Shown: piece by piece, positions 35,043 to 44,873 of the stretch | How the letters are laid out: the number at the start of each line of letters is the position of its first letter | Numbering within the stretch: position 1 is the first letter of the stretch | Assembly: GCF_016463975.1 (NCBI RefSeq) | Contig: NZ_JAEMNX010000012.1 | Coordinates: forward strand, 90,605-154,604 | Direction: 5' to 3' | DNA length: 64,000 nucleotides | Source of the DNA: Marinomonas transparens | GTDB lineage: Bacteria; Pseudomonadota; Gammaproteobacteria; Pseudomonadales; Marinomonadaceae | The notes under the pieces: generated by a model | The model's database searches: none | What the model was told of the DNA's origin: nothing | The model's input: the letters and a program-made list of their open reading frames with translations, nothing else | Translations under genes and position numbers: made by a program

Positions 35043-35051
35043 AATGGATTG

Positions 35052-35396
35052 TCAGATAAGGTGTTTACTGTAGTCTTCCGTATTAAAGCCTAATATGAGC
35101 TGATCGCTGACTTCTATTAATGGCCGCTTGATCATGGAAGTCTGGTTAACAATAGTGGCTACTGCCTTTTCATTGTCCATGCTGATTTTTACGTCATCTT
35201 CTAGTTTTCGCCAAGTCGTGCCGCGCTTATTGATAACAGTTTCCCAGCCAAGTTGCTCAATCCAAGCTTTCGCTTTGCTTTCGTCAAGGCCGTCTTTTTT
35301 GTAGTCATGGAAGACGTATTCAATCTTATTGTCATCTAACCAGCGAAACGCTTTTTTCATCGTGTCACAGTTTTTGATGCCGTAAATTTTAATCAT
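35052..35396 (-). CDS. yffB: ArsC/Spx-family protein YffB
   Basis: A 114-residue thioredoxin-fold protein of the arsenate-reductase-like family. It begins IKIYGIKNCDTMKKAFRWLD, with a single active-site-type Cys (C10) and NxxxTxxK-like surroundings, and ends with an IKRPLIEV segment, the RP motif of ArsC/Spx. In E. coli yffB lies directly upstream of dapE, and the same association holds here. True arsenate reduction has not been shown for YffB; glutathione-dependent thiol chemistry is a family-level guess. Confidence 0.85.
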   Translation of the reverse strand: MIKIYGIKNCDTMKKAFRWLDDNKIEYVFHDYKKDGLDESKAKAWIEQLGWETVINKRGTTWRKLEDDVKISMDNEKAVATIVNQTSMIKRPLIEVSDQLILGFNTEDYSKHLI

Positions 35397-35421
35397 TTTT
35401 CTCTCTTAAGAAGCTTGTTAA

Positions 35422-35453
35422 AAGTGCCATTCCAACTCGCTAGAATGGCACTT
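35422..35453 (-). terminator. Hairpin between dapD and yffB
   Basis: A perfect 11-bp inverted repeat (35422-35432 with 35443-35453) with a 10-nt loop. Read leftward it is followed only by TTTTAA, so termination of the dapD transcript may be partial. Confidence 0.55.
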
Positions 35454-35462
35454 AACAGTTAA

Positions 35463-36500
35463 TTAGTTATGAGCGTGTAGGGCTTCATTTAGTGCAATAG
35501 CCGTTTTGTTGGTTTTGCATTCAATTGTGCCGGTTTCGGAGTTTCTGCGGAACAATAGGTCGGATTGACCAGATAGTTCGCGAGCTTTCACGGTTGAAAC
35601 TAGCTTGTTGTCTTCATCTAGCAAGGCCACTTTAGAGCCCGCGGTGATGTATAGGCCTGATTCGACAATACAGCGATCACCCAAGCCGATACCAATACCA
35701 GCATTGGCGCCAATTAGGCATTGTTCGCCAACGCCAATCACAATGTTACCGCCGCCTGACAGGGTGCCCATAGTTGAACAGCCACCACCTAAATCAGAGC
35801 CGTTACCAACCACGACGCCTGCAGAAATACGGCCTTCAATCATACCTGTGCCTAGTGTGCCTGCATTAAAGTTGACGAAGCCTTCGTGCATTACGGTTGT
35901 GCCTTCACCCAGGTGAGCGCCTAGACGAATGCGCGCTCCGTCACCAACGCGAATACCAGTAGGAACAACAAAGTTGAGCATTTTAGGGAATTTGTCGACA
36001 CTGAATACTTCAATCGTTCGGCCTTCCATGCGGGCGCCAAGTTGACGATCTGCTAGTTCGCGAACATCGATAGGTCCTTCACTGGTCCAGGCGGTGTTAA
36101 TGAGTAGGCCAAACATACCATCTAGAACGGTATTGTGAGGTTGCACTAAACGATGAGAAATAAGCTGTAGTTTTAAATAAACTTCTGCTGGATTGCTAGG
36201 GGCTTCATCCGTTGCTAATACGCATAAAACGATAGGTTGAGTCGAAGCTTTTAGGCGTGAAGCCAATTCAGCTTGTTCAATGTTACCGACTTTTAAAAGG
36301 TTTAGATGTAGGCGATTTAAGTCACCTTCATCGAGAACTAATGTGCTATTGCCGCCTTTGTAGTTGGTGCTTTCTAAGATCGTATCTAGAACCGCTTTTT
36401 CGGCAGCAAGGCTAGGGGATGGATAGAATACTTCTAGCCAGTCATCCTGTTGATTTTTTGTGCCTATGCCAAGGCCAAACGCGAAGATTGTATTACTCAT
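35463..36500 (-). CDS. dapD: Tetrahydrodipicolinate N-succinyltransferase (long, Pseudomonas-type)
   Basis: Succinylates tetrahydrodipicolinate with succinyl-CoA in the lysine/DAP pathway. The C-terminal half is a left-handed beta-helix of hexapeptides (RIRLGAHLGEGTTVMHEGF, GNGSDLGGGCSTMGTLSGG). At 345 residues it is the long form found in Pseudomonas rather than the ~274-residue E. coli form; the extra length is an N-terminal domain. It follows dapC on the same strand by 41 bp. Confidence 0.92.
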   Translation of the reverse strand: MSNTIFAFGLGIGTKNQQDDWLEVFYPSPSLAAEKAVLDTILESTNYKGGNSTLVLDEGDLNRLHLNLLKVGNIEQAELASRLKASTQPIVLCVLATDEAPSNPAEVYLKLQLISHRLVQPHNTVLDGMFGLLINTAWTSEGPIDVRELADRQLGARMEGRTIEVFSVDKFPKMLNFVVPTGIRVGDGARIRLGAHLGEGTTVMHEGFVNFNAGTLGTGMIEGRISAGVVVGNGSDLGGGCSTMGTLSGGGNIVIGVGEQCLIGANAGIGIGLGDRCIVESGLYITAGSKVALLDEDNKLVSTVKARELSGQSDLLFRRNSETGTIECKTNKTAIALNEALHAHN

Positions 36501-36541
36501 GTATTTTTCTCCAATTAAACTTTGAATTTCAAGGGGTATTT

Positions 36542-37738
36542 TTATTTGAGGCGATTGCGGTTAAGAAAGGCGTGAATTCTTTTTGCCGCCTCAACACATT
36601 CTGTTTCTTCTGCTACTAATGCCATACGGACATGTTTGCTACCCGGGTTTAGGTTATCTACGTCACGGCCTAAATAACTGCCTGGTAAGACTAATACCGA
36701 TTCTTCTTGGTAGAGTGCAGTGCAAAAATCTTCATCTTCCATTTCTAATTCAGGCCATAAATAGAAGCCTGCTTCGGGTTTGCAGACCTTCATGACAGGA
36801 GCAAGTATTTCTAATACGTGATTAAACTTTCTCGTGTAGATTTCGCGATTTTTTATCACGTGTTCTTCATCATTCCAAGCCGTGATAGAGGCTTCTTGAT
36901 GATGAATAGGCATGGCGCAACCTTGATAGGTTCTATATAGCAAAAATGGCTTAAGTAGACTCGCGTCTCCAGCAACGAAGCCTGAGCGAAGGCCGGGGAG
37001 GTTTGATCGCTTTGAAAGTGACTGGAAAATCAGGCAGTGTTTATAATCTAGATTGCCCAGTTGCTGGCAGGCTTCTAGTAGTCCTATTGGGGCGTCGTCA
37101 GCAAAATATATTTCTGAGTAGCATTCGTCTGCCGCGATAGTGAAATTAAAGGCCTTCGCTTTTTCGATTAGATAGGCGTAGTCCTCTAGTGTCGTAATGG
37201 TGCCGCTAGGGTTGTTTGGTGAGCAGACAAACAAGACTTCACAGTCTCGCCATATGTCGTCGCTAATGCTTTGGTAATCAATTTTATAGTTGGTTTCAGG
37301 GCCGCAGGGTAAAAAGTGTAGTTTTGCTCCAGCAAGAATGCCGGCTCCTTCATAAATTTGATAGAAGGGGTTTGGGCTAACAACGAGGCCTTGGTCTTTT
37401 TCGCCCACTAGGGTTTGGGTGATGGCAAATAAAGCTTCTCTGGTGCCTGTAACGGGTAAAACTTGGGTGTCTGGGTTGAGTTGATCAAGTTTGAAACGGC
37501 GTTTAGTCCATTCAGCAATGGCGCTCCTTAAAGGAAGTTCGCCTTTGGTGCTTGGGTATTTGCTTACACCGGATAGGCTGTTTGCTAATGTTTCCAGAAC
37601 AATGGCGGGCGCTTCGTGTTGGGGTTCGCCAATGGTCAGTTTAATGAGCGGCTTGTCTGGGTTCGGAGATAGTCCTTCTAGAAGCTCTGCAAGCTTTTGG
37701 AACGGATATGGGTGCAAAGAATGTATAAAGGGGTTCAT
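36542..37738 (-). CDS. dapC: Succinyldiaminopimelate transaminase
   Basis: PLP aminotransferase (class I) converting N-succinyl-2-amino-6-ketopimelate with glutamate to succinyl-DAP. The start MNPFIHSLHPYPFQKLAELLEG and the PLP-lysine region SLSKRSNLPGLRSGFVAGD are typical of DapC; VCSPNNPSGTITTLED is the Asn-containing PLP loop. 398 residues. It sits between glnD and dapD as in Pseudomonas, so assignment to DapC rather than ArgD-type enzymes is well supported. Confidence 0.92.
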   Translation of the reverse strand: MNPFIHSLHPYPFQKLAELLEGLSPNPDKPLIKLTIGEPQHEAPAIVLETLANSLSGVSKYPSTKGELPLRSAIAEWTKRRFKLDQLNPDTQVLPVTGTREALFAITQTLVGEKDQGLVVSPNPFYQIYEGAGILAGAKLHFLPCGPETNYKIDYQSISDDIWRDCEVLFVCSPNNPSGTITTLEDYAYLIEKAKAFNFTIAADECYSEIYFADDAPIGLLEACQQLGNLDYKHCLIFQSLSKRSNLPGLRSGFVAGDASLLKPFLLYRTYQGCAMPIHHQEASITAWNDEEHVIKNREIYTRKFNHVLEILAPVMKVCKPEAGFYLWPELEMEDEDFCTALYQEESVLVLPGSYLGRDVDNLNPGSKHVRMALVAEETECVEAAKRIHAFLNRNRLK

Positions 37739-37745
37739 CGTTATT

Positions 37746-40439
37746 TTAGTCCATGGCTTGAGAAAAACGGTCTATTTTCTCTTTTAAAAGTGTGCAAATC
37801 TGGTTCATTTTTTGAGTGTCGGTGATCAGTTCGCCGTTTTCGTCTGTGATATAGAAAGTATCTTCTACTCTTTCACCTAGTGTGGCAATTTTAGCCTTGT
37901 GTAGCATGAGATTGTTATTCATGAAGAACTGCCCCACAAGGGCCAGTAGGCCAGGACGATCTGGTGCGGTTATTTCAAGGGTTGACCATACTTCTTCTGG
38001 TTGACTAACAAAGTGCGCTGTTGCCGGTGAATTGAATATTTTTAGGATTCTTGGCGTGTGTCGCTGTACCAAGCTTTCATAAAGAGAAGGGCTGTCCAAT
38101 TGTTCTATTAGTGTTTCACGGATGGATTCTATGCGATTTTTATCTAAATAAAGGTTTGTCTCGTTGTCATTGCTGTCCATCACCACAAAAGTATCTAACG
38201 TGTAATGATCAGAGGTGTGGCTCATTTTTGCGTCTAGGATAGTAAAACCTAGTTGTTCGAAAATGGCTGTGGTAACGGCAAATAGATGTTTACTGATGGG
38301 GGTATAAATAAAAACTTTGCTGGCACCGGAAAAGTTTCGGCCACCTAGAGGGGTGATTGCAATAAGAGGTTTTTCACTGGGTCTGTGTTGTAAAATAGCT
38401 TCTGTATTCCAAGCGATTTCTTCGCCGTTGGAGCGAATAAAGTACTCATCTTCTATGGCGGCCCAAAGGTTTTCGGCTTCAGTAATATCGACATTTCGTT
38501 CGATAATAATCTCCAATGCTCTTTGCTTATGCTCGTCGATGAGCATTTCTGCCTCAATAGGCGAGTCGAGACCACGACGTAGGGCGCGCTTGGTTTCTAA
38601 ATAAAGTTGACGCATTAAAGAAGCGCGCCAGCTATTCCACATGGTTGGGTTGGTGGCATTGATATCTGCAACGGTAAGGATGAATAAGTAGTCAAGGTGC
38701 TCTTGATCTTTCACATAGCTGGCAAATTCCCAAATCACATCAGGGTCTGAGATGTCTTTACGCTGGGCTGTAACAGACATGAAAAGGTGGTTTCTGACCA
38801 GCCAAACCACCAATGCAGTATCTTGCTTTGATAAGCCATGTCTTTCGCAAAAGGCTTGGGCATCCACGCAGCCCAGTTCCGAATGGTCACCACCTCGGCC
38901 CTTGGCGATGTCATGGTAAAGACCGGCAATATATAAAAGCTCCACTTTTGGTACGTGGCGGATGGCTTGGGAAGAAATGGGGAATTTTTGTTTAAATTCT
39001 GGTTTCCATAGGCGTCGTAGGTTTTCTACTAATTGCAAGGTATGGGCATCGACTGTATAGATGTGAAAAAGGTCGTGTTGCATCTGGCCGATAATGGCAC
39101 CAAACTCTGGTAGATAGCGGCCTAGTAGCCCTAAGTGTTTCATTGATCTTAAGAGGCTGGATAGGTGATGGCGGCTGGAGATAATATCTAAAAATAAATC
39201 TTTATTTTCAGCATTGTTCCTGAACTCGTCATCAACAAGGTCTAGGTTGTCGCGTAATTGTCGCATGGTGTTTGCACGCATGCCGCGAATATGTTCATGA
39301 CTGCCCTGTAGTGCATAAACCTCCAACATGCTGGATGGGATATCTTGAAATAGGCTCGGAGAGCGAGCTTCAATTTGACCATTGGTTGTTTGGAAGCGTT
39401 CGTTGATGATTGCTATGTTGTCTATGTCATCCTTGCTTAAAAAGGACTCTTCAAAGTGTTGAAGTAAAAGGTCATTGAGTTGTTGAATCGCAGCAACACT
39501 TTGGTAGTAGCCCTGCATGAAACGTTCGACATTACGCTTGAGGTCGTCATCGTCAAAACCAAACAGTTTTGCTAAGGTTCGTTGGTGGTCAAAGAGCAGC
39601 CTGTCTTCTTTACGTCCCGACTCCATGTGAAGTGCCCAGCGAATGCGCCATAAATGGCCGACGGCACCTTTAATTTGCATGTATTCATCTTCCGATAGGA
39701 AAGACTTGTCAATCAGTGCACTGAGTCTGTGGGTGTGTAGGTGTCGCTTTGCCACCCAATCTATGACTTGCATATCGCGCAAGCCACCAGGGCATTCTTT
39801 TAGGTTTGGTTCAAGGTTGTAGGCTGTATTTTGGTATTTGGCATGGCGCTTTTTTTGTTCTTCAACTTTGGCTTGGTAAAAGGTATGGCCATCCCACATT
39901 TGTGATGTATCTGTGTGTAGGTTTAATGTTGCTAATAGGTCAGCAGGCCCACATAAGATTCTGGATTCAATTAGGTTGGTGATGACCGTTATGTCACTGG
40001 CGGCCATGTCTGTGCATTCACTAATGGTTCTTACGCTGTGGCCAACATCGAGATTCATATCCCACAGGAAGGTAATAAAGGCTTCAATCTTGGTCTTTGG
40101 TGCAGAGGCTTTATCGTCGATTAGGATGAGTAGGTCTATGTCTGATTTAGGGTGTAACTCACCACGCCCATAACCGCCGACGGCGATTAAGCTGATACTT
40201 TTTTCCGTATCAAGTTGTTTCGCTGTCCAAGCCGCTTGCAGTGCTTCGTCATAGACAGAAGATAGGCCTTTAACGAGTTTTTCTATTGGGTATAAAGAAT
40301 GAAATAGATCGTTATAGGCGGTTGTTTTGTCTTCAAGAATGGCTTTATAGCGTGCCACCGAGCAAGTGGTGGCCGCTAACTCTTGTTTTTCTTCCTGAGT
40401 CAGTAGTGGCGGAGCGTCTGGAAAAGCAGGGAAGTCCAT
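37746..40439 (-). CDS. glnD: Bifunctional uridylyltransferase/uridylyl-removing enzyme GlnD
   Basis: Primary nitrogen sensor: uridylylates PII at low glutamine and removes UMP at high glutamine. The nucleotidyltransferase domain has GGYGRGELHPKSDIDLLIL, the uridylyl-removing HD domain has GLYHDIAKGRGGDHSELG, and two C-terminal ACT domains follow (the last with LEITAPDRPGLLALVGQ). 897 residues from the ATG at 40439, which has a GAGG site 8 nt upstream. A longer open frame to 40583 is rejected because it adds 48 residues that run towards map. Neighbours map and dapC match Pseudomonas. Confidence 0.94.
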   Translation of the reverse strand: MDFPAFPDAPPLLTQEEKQELAATTCSVARYKAILEDKTTAYNDLFHSLYPIEKLVKGLSSVYDEALQAAWTAKQLDTEKSISLIAVGGYGRGELHPKSDIDLLILIDDKASAPKTKIEAFITFLWDMNLDVGHSVRTISECTDMAASDITVITNLIESRILCGPADLLATLNLHTDTSQMWDGHTFYQAKVEEQKKRHAKYQNTAYNLEPNLKECPGGLRDMQVIDWVAKRHLHTHRLSALIDKSFLSEDEYMQIKGAVGHLWRIRWALHMESGRKEDRLLFDHQRTLAKLFGFDDDDLKRNVERFMQGYYQSVAAIQQLNDLLLQHFEESFLSKDDIDNIAIINERFQTTNGQIEARSPSLFQDIPSSMLEVYALQGSHEHIRGMRANTMRQLRDNLDLVDDEFRNNAENKDLFLDIISSRHHLSSLLRSMKHLGLLGRYLPEFGAIIGQMQHDLFHIYTVDAHTLQLVENLRRLWKPEFKQKFPISSQAIRHVPKVELLYIAGLYHDIAKGRGGDHSELGCVDAQAFCERHGLSKQDTALVVWLVRNHLFMSVTAQRKDISDPDVIWEFASYVKDQEHLDYLFILTVADINATNPTMWNSWRASLMRQLYLETKRALRRGLDSPIEAEMLIDEHKQRALEIIIERNVDITEAENLWAAIEDEYFIRSNGEEIAWNTEAILQHRPSEKPLIAITPLGGRNFSGASKVFIYTPISKHLFAVTTAIFEQLGFTILDAKMSHTSDHYTLDTFVVMDSNDNETNLYLDKNRIESIRETLIEQLDSPSLYESLVQRHTPRILKIFNSPATAHFVSQPEEVWSTLEITAPDRPGLLALVGQFFMNNNLMLHKAKIATLGERVEDTFYITDENGELITDTQKMNQICTLLKEKIDRFSQAMD

Positions 40440-40533
40440 ACAAGAGCCTCGAAGATTAGGTGGTTTTATATTATAGGTTGAGTTGTTAAGCCTGTTTTTA
40501 TTGCTAATGACAATAAGTTTGCTTGGGTGCGCT

Positions 40534-41391
40534 TCAAGAGAAGCGCGTTTCTTCTTCTCGGCGGGTAAGTACTTCAACGCCATCAGAGGTTACCAATAAG
40601 GTGTGTTCATATTGGGCGGATAAACGGCCATCTTTGGTTTTTGCAATCCAATTATCCAGACCTGTATGCTTAACCTGTTTTTTGCCAGCATTAATCATGG
40701 GTTCTATAGTGAGTGTCATGCCTTCTTCTAAGGTAACGCCTGTGCCGGGAGTGCCGTAGTGGGCCACCTGAGGTTCGCCATGGAAGGTGGTCCCTACGCC
40801 GTGGCCGCAATATTCTTCTACAACCGAGTAATGATGTTTGTGGGCATACGCAGAGATAGCCGCGCCAATATCACCTAGTCGGGCTCCAGGCTTTACCATA
40901 TCAATGGCGAGGTAAAGCGCCTCTTGGGTTACTTTGGCAAGTCTTTCAGCATGGGGCAGAGCTGGACCAGCAAAAAACATTTTGCTGGTGTCGCCATAGT
41001 AGCCATCTTTAATAATAGTAATGTCGATATTAATGGCATCGCCTTTTTTTAAGGCCTTATCGTTTGGTATGCCATGGCAAATGACATCATTGACGGAGGT
41101 GCAGCAAGATTTAGGAAAACCATGGTAGTTTAGCGGTGCAGGAATAGCACCTTGTTGTCCCACAATGTAGTTGTGCGCGATGATGTCTATTTGTTCTGTA
41201 GAAATGCCAGGAATCACGAATTCTTCCAGCATGACGAGTACATCTGAAGCCAATTTCCCAGCCACTCGCATGCCTTCAATATCACTAATGTCAGTGAACC
41301 TGGTGGCGGCTGGGCGAGGTGTCCAGCTCGGTACCTCTAGGCGTCCATTTTTAGTGAGTTGTTCAACTTTTTGTAGGATTTCATTGCTCAT
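40534..41391 (-). CDS. map: Methionine aminopeptidase, type I
   Basis: Removes the initiator Met from new proteins. The five metal ligands lie in DINIDITIIKDGYYGDTSK-like context (two Asp), GHGVGTTFHGEP (His), MTLTIEPMIN (Glu) and SAQYEHTLLV (Glu). 285 residues, about 20 longer than E. coli Map at the N terminus (MSNEILQKVEQLTKNGRLEVPS), which may be real since no better start lies downstream. It is divergent from rpsB, as in most relatives. Confidence 0.93.
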   Translation of the reverse strand: MSNEILQKVEQLTKNGRLEVPSWTPRPAATRFTDISDIEGMRVAGKLASDVLVMLEEFVIPGISTEQIDIIAHNYIVGQQGAIPAPLNYHGFPKSCCTSVNDVICHGIPNDKALKKGDAINIDITIIKDGYYGDTSKMFFAGPALPHAERLAKVTQEALYLAIDMVKPGARLGDIGAAISAYAHKHHYSVVEEYCGHGVGTTFHGEPQVAHYGTPGTGVTLEEGMTLTIEPMINAGKKQVKHTGLDNWIAKTKDGRLSAQYEHTLLVTSDGVEVLTRREEETRFS

Positions 41392-41535
41392 AATTAACGT
41401 GTCTTAACTGCTTGCTATCTAGATGCCGGCTATTCTACATGACTTATAGGACAGAATCCCCCTATCTAGGGTAAAAAAGTCACCTGTTTATATGTGTAAA
41501 AAGTATAAGCAAGACTTTTGGTTTTGGGCTGAATA

Positions 41536-41552
41536 TGGTATAAAACGCCCGC
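41536..41552 (+). promoter_or_regulatory. Candidate rpsB promoter: extended -10 with GC-rich discriminator
   Basis: TGGTATAAA (41536-41544) is an extended -10 element; no good -35 is spaced correctly. It is followed by ACGCCCGC, a GC-rich discriminator of the type that makes ribosomal-protein and rRNA promoters sensitive to (p)ppGpp. Transcription from ~41551 would give a ~160-nt leader. The map-rpsB gap (41392-41712) holds no gene that I can support. Confidence 0.5.
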
Positions 41553-41638
41553 TTATCGGACTTAGGTTCAGAATAAGTGGAGAAAAACTTAAAACTAACG
41601 ATCTTGCCGCAATAAATAAGAGTGTCTGGGGTGTCATT

Positions 41639-41684
41639 GGTTGCCTTAAACCTTGTTTGACTGATGCTTTTAGCTGGTAAGCAT
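41639..41684 (+). promoter_or_regulatory. Hairpins in the rpsB leader, possible S2 autoregulation site
   Basis: GGTT/AACC (41639-41642 with 41649-41652) and ATGCTT/AAGCAT (41664-41669 with 41679-41684) can form two consecutive hairpins just before the rpsB ribosome site. In E. coli, ribosomal protein S2 represses rpsB-tsf through structure in this leader. Equivalence here is inferred from position only. Confidence 0.35.
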
Positions 41685-41712
41685 AAATAACCCAAATATA
41701 AAGGATAGTAAA

Positions 41713-42462
41713 ATGCCTACAGTATCTATGCGCGACCTATTACAGGTTGGTTCACACTTTGGTCACCAAACTCGTTACTGGAACCCAAAAATGAAGCCTT
41801 TCATTTTCGGTGCTCGTAACAAGATCCATATCATTAACCTTGAGCACACTGTTCCTGCTCTTAACGAAGCGCTTGAGTTAGTTAAGAAAATGGCTGAGAA
41901 CAAAAACAAGGTTTTGTTTGTTGGTACTAAGCGCGCTGCATCGAAAACGATCAAAGAGCAAGCTGCTCGTTCTGGTATGCCATACGTAAACCACCGTTGG
42001 TTGGGTGGTATGTTGACTAACTACAAAACAATTCGTGCCTCTATCAAGCGCCTTCGTGAGCTTGAAAATCAGATGTCCGATGGTACTTTCGAAAAGCTGA
42101 CTAAAAAAGAAGCTTTGATGCGTACTCGTGAGCTTGAAAAACTTGAGCTTTCTATGGGTGGTATTAAAGATATGGGCGGCCTTCCTGATGTATTGTTTGT
42201 TGTTGATGTTGATCACGAACGTATCGCTATCAAAGAAGCAAACAAATTAGGTATTCCTGTTATCGGTATCGTTGATACTAACAGTGATCCAGATGGTATT
42301 GATTACATCATTCCTGCAAACGACGATGCTATTCGTGCGGTTCAGTTGTACGTTGGTGCTTTTGCGGATGCGGTTCTAGAAGGTCGCTCTGTAACAGCTG
42401 GTAACGCTGATGAGTTCGTTGAAGTAAGCGAAGCCGCAGCTGAAACAAAAACTGAAGCGTAA
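41713..42462 (+). CDS. rpsB: 30S ribosomal protein S2
   Basis: Small-subunit protein needed for late 30S assembly and binding of S1. It begins [25 protein letters not shown] and has [18 protein letters not shown] and [22 protein letters not shown], all S2 hallmarks. 249 residues. AAAGGA lies upstream of the ATG. A hairpin with T-run follows the stop before tsf, giving unequal rpsB and tsf levels by partial termination. Confidence 0.98.
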   Translation: MPTVSMRDLLQVGSHFGHQTRYWNPKMKPFIFGARNKIHIINLEHTVPALNEALELVKKMAENKNKVLFVGTKRAASKTIKEQAARSGMPYVNHRWLGGMLTNYKTIRASIKRLRELENQMSDGTFEKLTKKEALMRTRELEKLELSMGGIKDMGGLPDVLFVVDVDHERIAIKEANKLGIPVIGIVDTNSDPDGIDYIIPANDDAIRAVQLYVGAFADAVLEGRSVTAGNADEFVEVSEAAAETKTEA

Positions 42463-42490
42463 GCAAACTTTCTAGTTTGTTCTGGTTTCT

Positions 42491-42516
42491 AAAAGGAGGC
42501 CTTTGCCTCCTTTTTT
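42491..42516 (+). terminator. Terminator/attenuator between rpsB and tsf
   Basis: A 10-bp perfect stem (42491-42500 with 42505-42514, GGAGGC/GCCTCC core) with a 4-nt loop and six T's. tsf starts 30 bp later with no obvious promoter between, so partial read-through is expected, as in the E. coli rpsB-tsf operon. Confidence 0.85.
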
Positions 42517-42545
42517 AAATTTGAATTAGTAAAAGAGGATTTAAC

Positions 42546-43406
42546 ATGGCCGCAGTATCTGCAGCATTGGTAAAAGAGCTACGTGAACGTACAGGCCTAG
42601 GCATGATGGAGTGTAAAAAAGCACTTGTCGCTGCTAATGCTGATGTTGAAGTAGCAATTGAAGAGTTACGTAAATCAAGTGGTATGAAAGCGGCTAAAAA
42701 AGCCGGTCGTACTGCCGCTGAAGGAACGCTTATTCTGCGCGTTGCTGATGATGCGTCTTACGGTGTTTTGGTTGAAATTAACTCTGAAACCGACTTCGCG
42801 TCTCGTGATGAAGGCTTTATTTCTTTCGCCAATAAAGTGGCTGATGTTGTTTTTGCAACGAAAGAAACGGATATGGCTGTCTTGCTTGCTGGTGAAATTG
42901 GTCAAGCTCGTGAAGCTTTGGTACAGAAAATCGGTGAAAACATTACACCTCGTCGCGCTGTATTGATTGAAGGCGGTTTGGTTGGTGGTTATCTTCACGG
43001 CAACGGCCAGATTGCGGTATTGACTCAGCTGGAAGGCGGTGACGTTGAATTAGCTAAAGACGTTTCTATGCACGTTGCAGCAGTATCTCCTCGTGTTGTA
43101 AAAGGCGATGATATGCCTGCTGATGTTTTGGCTAAAGAAGAAGAAATTATTCGTGCTCAGCCGGATATGGCCGGTAAGCCAGCTGAAATCGTTGATAAAA
43201 TGATTGTTGGTCGCATGAAGAAATTCTTAGCCGAAAATAGCTTGGTTGAGCAGCCTTTTGTTAAGAATCCAGAAGTGAAAGTGGGTCAGCTTGTTAAAGA
43301 TGCTGGCGCCTCTGTTACTTCATTTATCCGCCTTGAAGTGGGTGAAGGTATTGAAGTGGCTGAAGTTGACTTCGCAGCAGAAGTGGCAGCACAACTTAAA
43401 GGTTAA
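42546..43406 (+). CDS. tsf: Elongation factor Ts
   Basis: Nucleotide exchange factor that regenerates EF-Tu-GTP. The N-terminal UBA-like domain reads [19 protein letters not shown] with the TDF motif as [12 protein letters not shown]; two further subdomains follow with [11 protein letters not shown]. 286 residues. AAGAGG lies upstream of the ATG. Strong codon bias matches rpsB. Its own terminator lies 25 bp after the stop. Confidence 0.97.
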   Translation: MAAVSAALVKELRERTGLGMMECKKALVAANADVEVAIEELRKSSGMKAAKKAGRTAAEGTLILRVADDASYGVLVEINSETDFASRDEGFISFANKVADVVFATKETDMAVLLAGEIGQAREALVQKIGENITPRRAVLIEGGLVGGYLHGNGQIAVLTQLEGGDVELAKDVSMHVAAVSPRVVKGDDMPADVLAKEEEIIRAQPDMAGKPAEIVDKMIVGRMKKFLAENSLVEQPFVKNPEVKVGQLVKDAGASVTSFIRLEVGEGIEVAEVDFAAEVAAQLKG

Positions 43407-43430
43407 CTCCTAGTTGTAATGTCTTGCATA

Positions 43431-43457
43431 AAAGGGGCAGTCTAACTGCCCCTTTTT
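43431..43457 (+). terminator. Rho-independent terminator after tsf
   Basis: A 10-bp perfect stem (43431-43440 with 43446-43455), 5-nt loop, T-run of five. It separates tsf from pyrH, whose start lies 78 bp on. Confidence 0.85.
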
Positions 43458-43534
43458 ATGAGAAATGAATACTATGGGGCTGCGTATTTGTCTTATATAT
43501 ATTCCAATAGTTAACAAGATTGCTGGAGGTTGCT

Positions 43535-44257
43535 ATGCCAAAAGAAAAAAACTCAAATTACAAACGGATTTTGCTTAAGCTAAGTGGCGAAGCCTTGATG
43601 GGCGATGAGGCCTTTGGCATCGACCCTAAAGTATTAAACCGTATAGCGCTTGAAGTCGGTCAACTACGCGGTATTGGTGTCGAGGTTGGTATTGTGATTG
43701 GTGGTGGTAACTTGTTCCGTGGGGAGACCTTGAGTCAAGCTGGAATGGATCGTGTTACTGGCGACCACATGGGGATGCTAGCGACGGTAATGAATGCTTT
43801 GGCGATGCGTGATGCTTTAGAACGTGCCAATATTGCAACCCGTGTCATGTCCGCGATTACAATGACAGGTATTGTTGAACCTTATGATCGTCGTCGAGCA
43901 ATGCGCTTGATGAAAGAAGGAGATGTGCTGATTTTCTCTGCTGGTACGGGTAACCCTTTCTTTACCACAGACTCTGCTGCTTGTTTACGCGGTATTGAGA
44001 TTGATGCTGACGTGGTATTGAAAGCGACAAAAGTTGATGGGGTGTATTCTGCCGACCCAATGAAAGATCCTGAAGCCGTGAAATATGATACATTAGGCTA
44101 CGATGAAGTTCTTGAAAAACAATTAGGTGTCATGGACTTAACCGCTATTTGCTTGACCCGTGATCACGGCATGCCAGTACGCGTATTTAACATGAACAAG
44201 CCAGGTGCCTTGGTTAATATCATGGTAGGTGGCAGTGAAGGTACACTGATTAAGTGA
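43535..44257 (+). CDS. pyrH: Uridylate kinase
   Basis: Hexameric amino-acid-kinase-fold UMP kinase, activated by GTP and inhibited by UTP in relatives. [27 protein letters not shown] and [18 protein letters not shown] are visible. 240 residues from the ATG at 43535, which has GGAGG at 43525-43529; the open frame begins 15 bp earlier but lacks a ribosome site. frr follows after 7 bp. Confidence 0.97.
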   Translation: MPKEKNSNYKRILLKLSGEALMGDEAFGIDPKVLNRIALEVGQLRGIGVEVGIVIGGGNLFRGETLSQAGMDRVTGDHMGMLATVMNALAMRDALERANIATRVMSAITMTGIVEPYDRRRAMRLMKEGDVLIFSAGTGNPFFTTDSAACLRGIEIDADVVLKATKVDGVYSADPMKDPEAVKYDTLGYDEVLEKQLGVMDLTAICLTRDHGMPVRVFNMNKPGALVNIMVGGSEGTLIK

Positions 44258-44264
44258 GGAAGTT

Positions 44265-44822
44265 ATGATTAACGAAATTTTAAAAGACGCGGAAGAGCGT
44301 ATGGGTAAGGCGGTTTCTTCGGTTGAATCTGCGTTCAAAAAAATCCGTACAGGTCGCGCGCATCCCAGCTTGCTAGATTCTATTAAAGTGAACTATTACG
44401 GTACAGATACGCCGTTGAATCAAGTTGCCAACGTAACCGTTGAAGATGCGCGTACGCTAGGTATCTCCCCTTGGGAAAGTAACTTGGTACCAGAAATAGA
44501 AAAAGCGATTTTAAAGTCGGATCTAGGTTTTAATCCATCAACGAATGGCAGCTTGATTCGTATTCCAATGCCGGCTTTGACAGAAGAAACGCGCCGTAAT
44601 TATTTTAAACAGGCAAAAAGTGAAGCAGAGAATGGTCGTATTTCCATTCGTAACATCCGCCGCGATGCCAATGGTGGTTTGAAAGATTTAGTGAAAGAAA
44701 AAGAGATCTCTGAAGATGACGAACGTCGTGGTCAGGATCAAGTGCAAAAGCTTACGGATAAGTATGTTGCCTTAGTTGAAGAGCGTCTTGCAGCAAAAGA
44801 AAAAGACTTGATGGAAATCTAA
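44265..44822 (+). CDS. frr: Ribosome recycling factor
   Basis: Splits post-termination ribosomes together with EF-G. The tRNA-shaped protein has [15 protein letters not shown] near the start, [22 protein letters not shown], and [15 protein letters not shown] with the C-terminal coiled coil. 185 residues, standard. A hairpin terminator follows the stop. Confidence 0.97.
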   Translation: MINEILKDAEERMGKAVSSVESAFKKIRTGRAHPSLLDSIKVNYYGTDTPLNQVANVTVEDARTLGISPWESNLVPEIEKAILKSDLGFNPSTNGSLIRIPMPALTEETRRNYFKQAKSEAENGRISIRNIRRDANGGLKDLVKEKEISEDDERRGQDQVQKLTDKYVALVEERLAAKEKDLMEI

Positions 44823-44826
44823 TTTA

Positions 44827-44855
44827 AATGGTGGGCTTTATAGTCCGCCATTTTT
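44827..44855 (+). terminator. Rho-independent terminator between frr and uppS
   Basis: An 11-bp stem with two G-T wobbles (44827-44837 with 44842-44852), 4-nt loop, T-run to 44855, 18 bp before uppS. Read-through must supply uppS unless a promoter overlaps. Confidence 0.7.
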
Positions 44856-44873
44856 ATTGACTAAGGTAAAGAT

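Noticed and set aside
41492..41680. 62-codon open frame upstream of rpsB
   Set aside because: It covers the rpsB promoter and leader and has no ribosome site.
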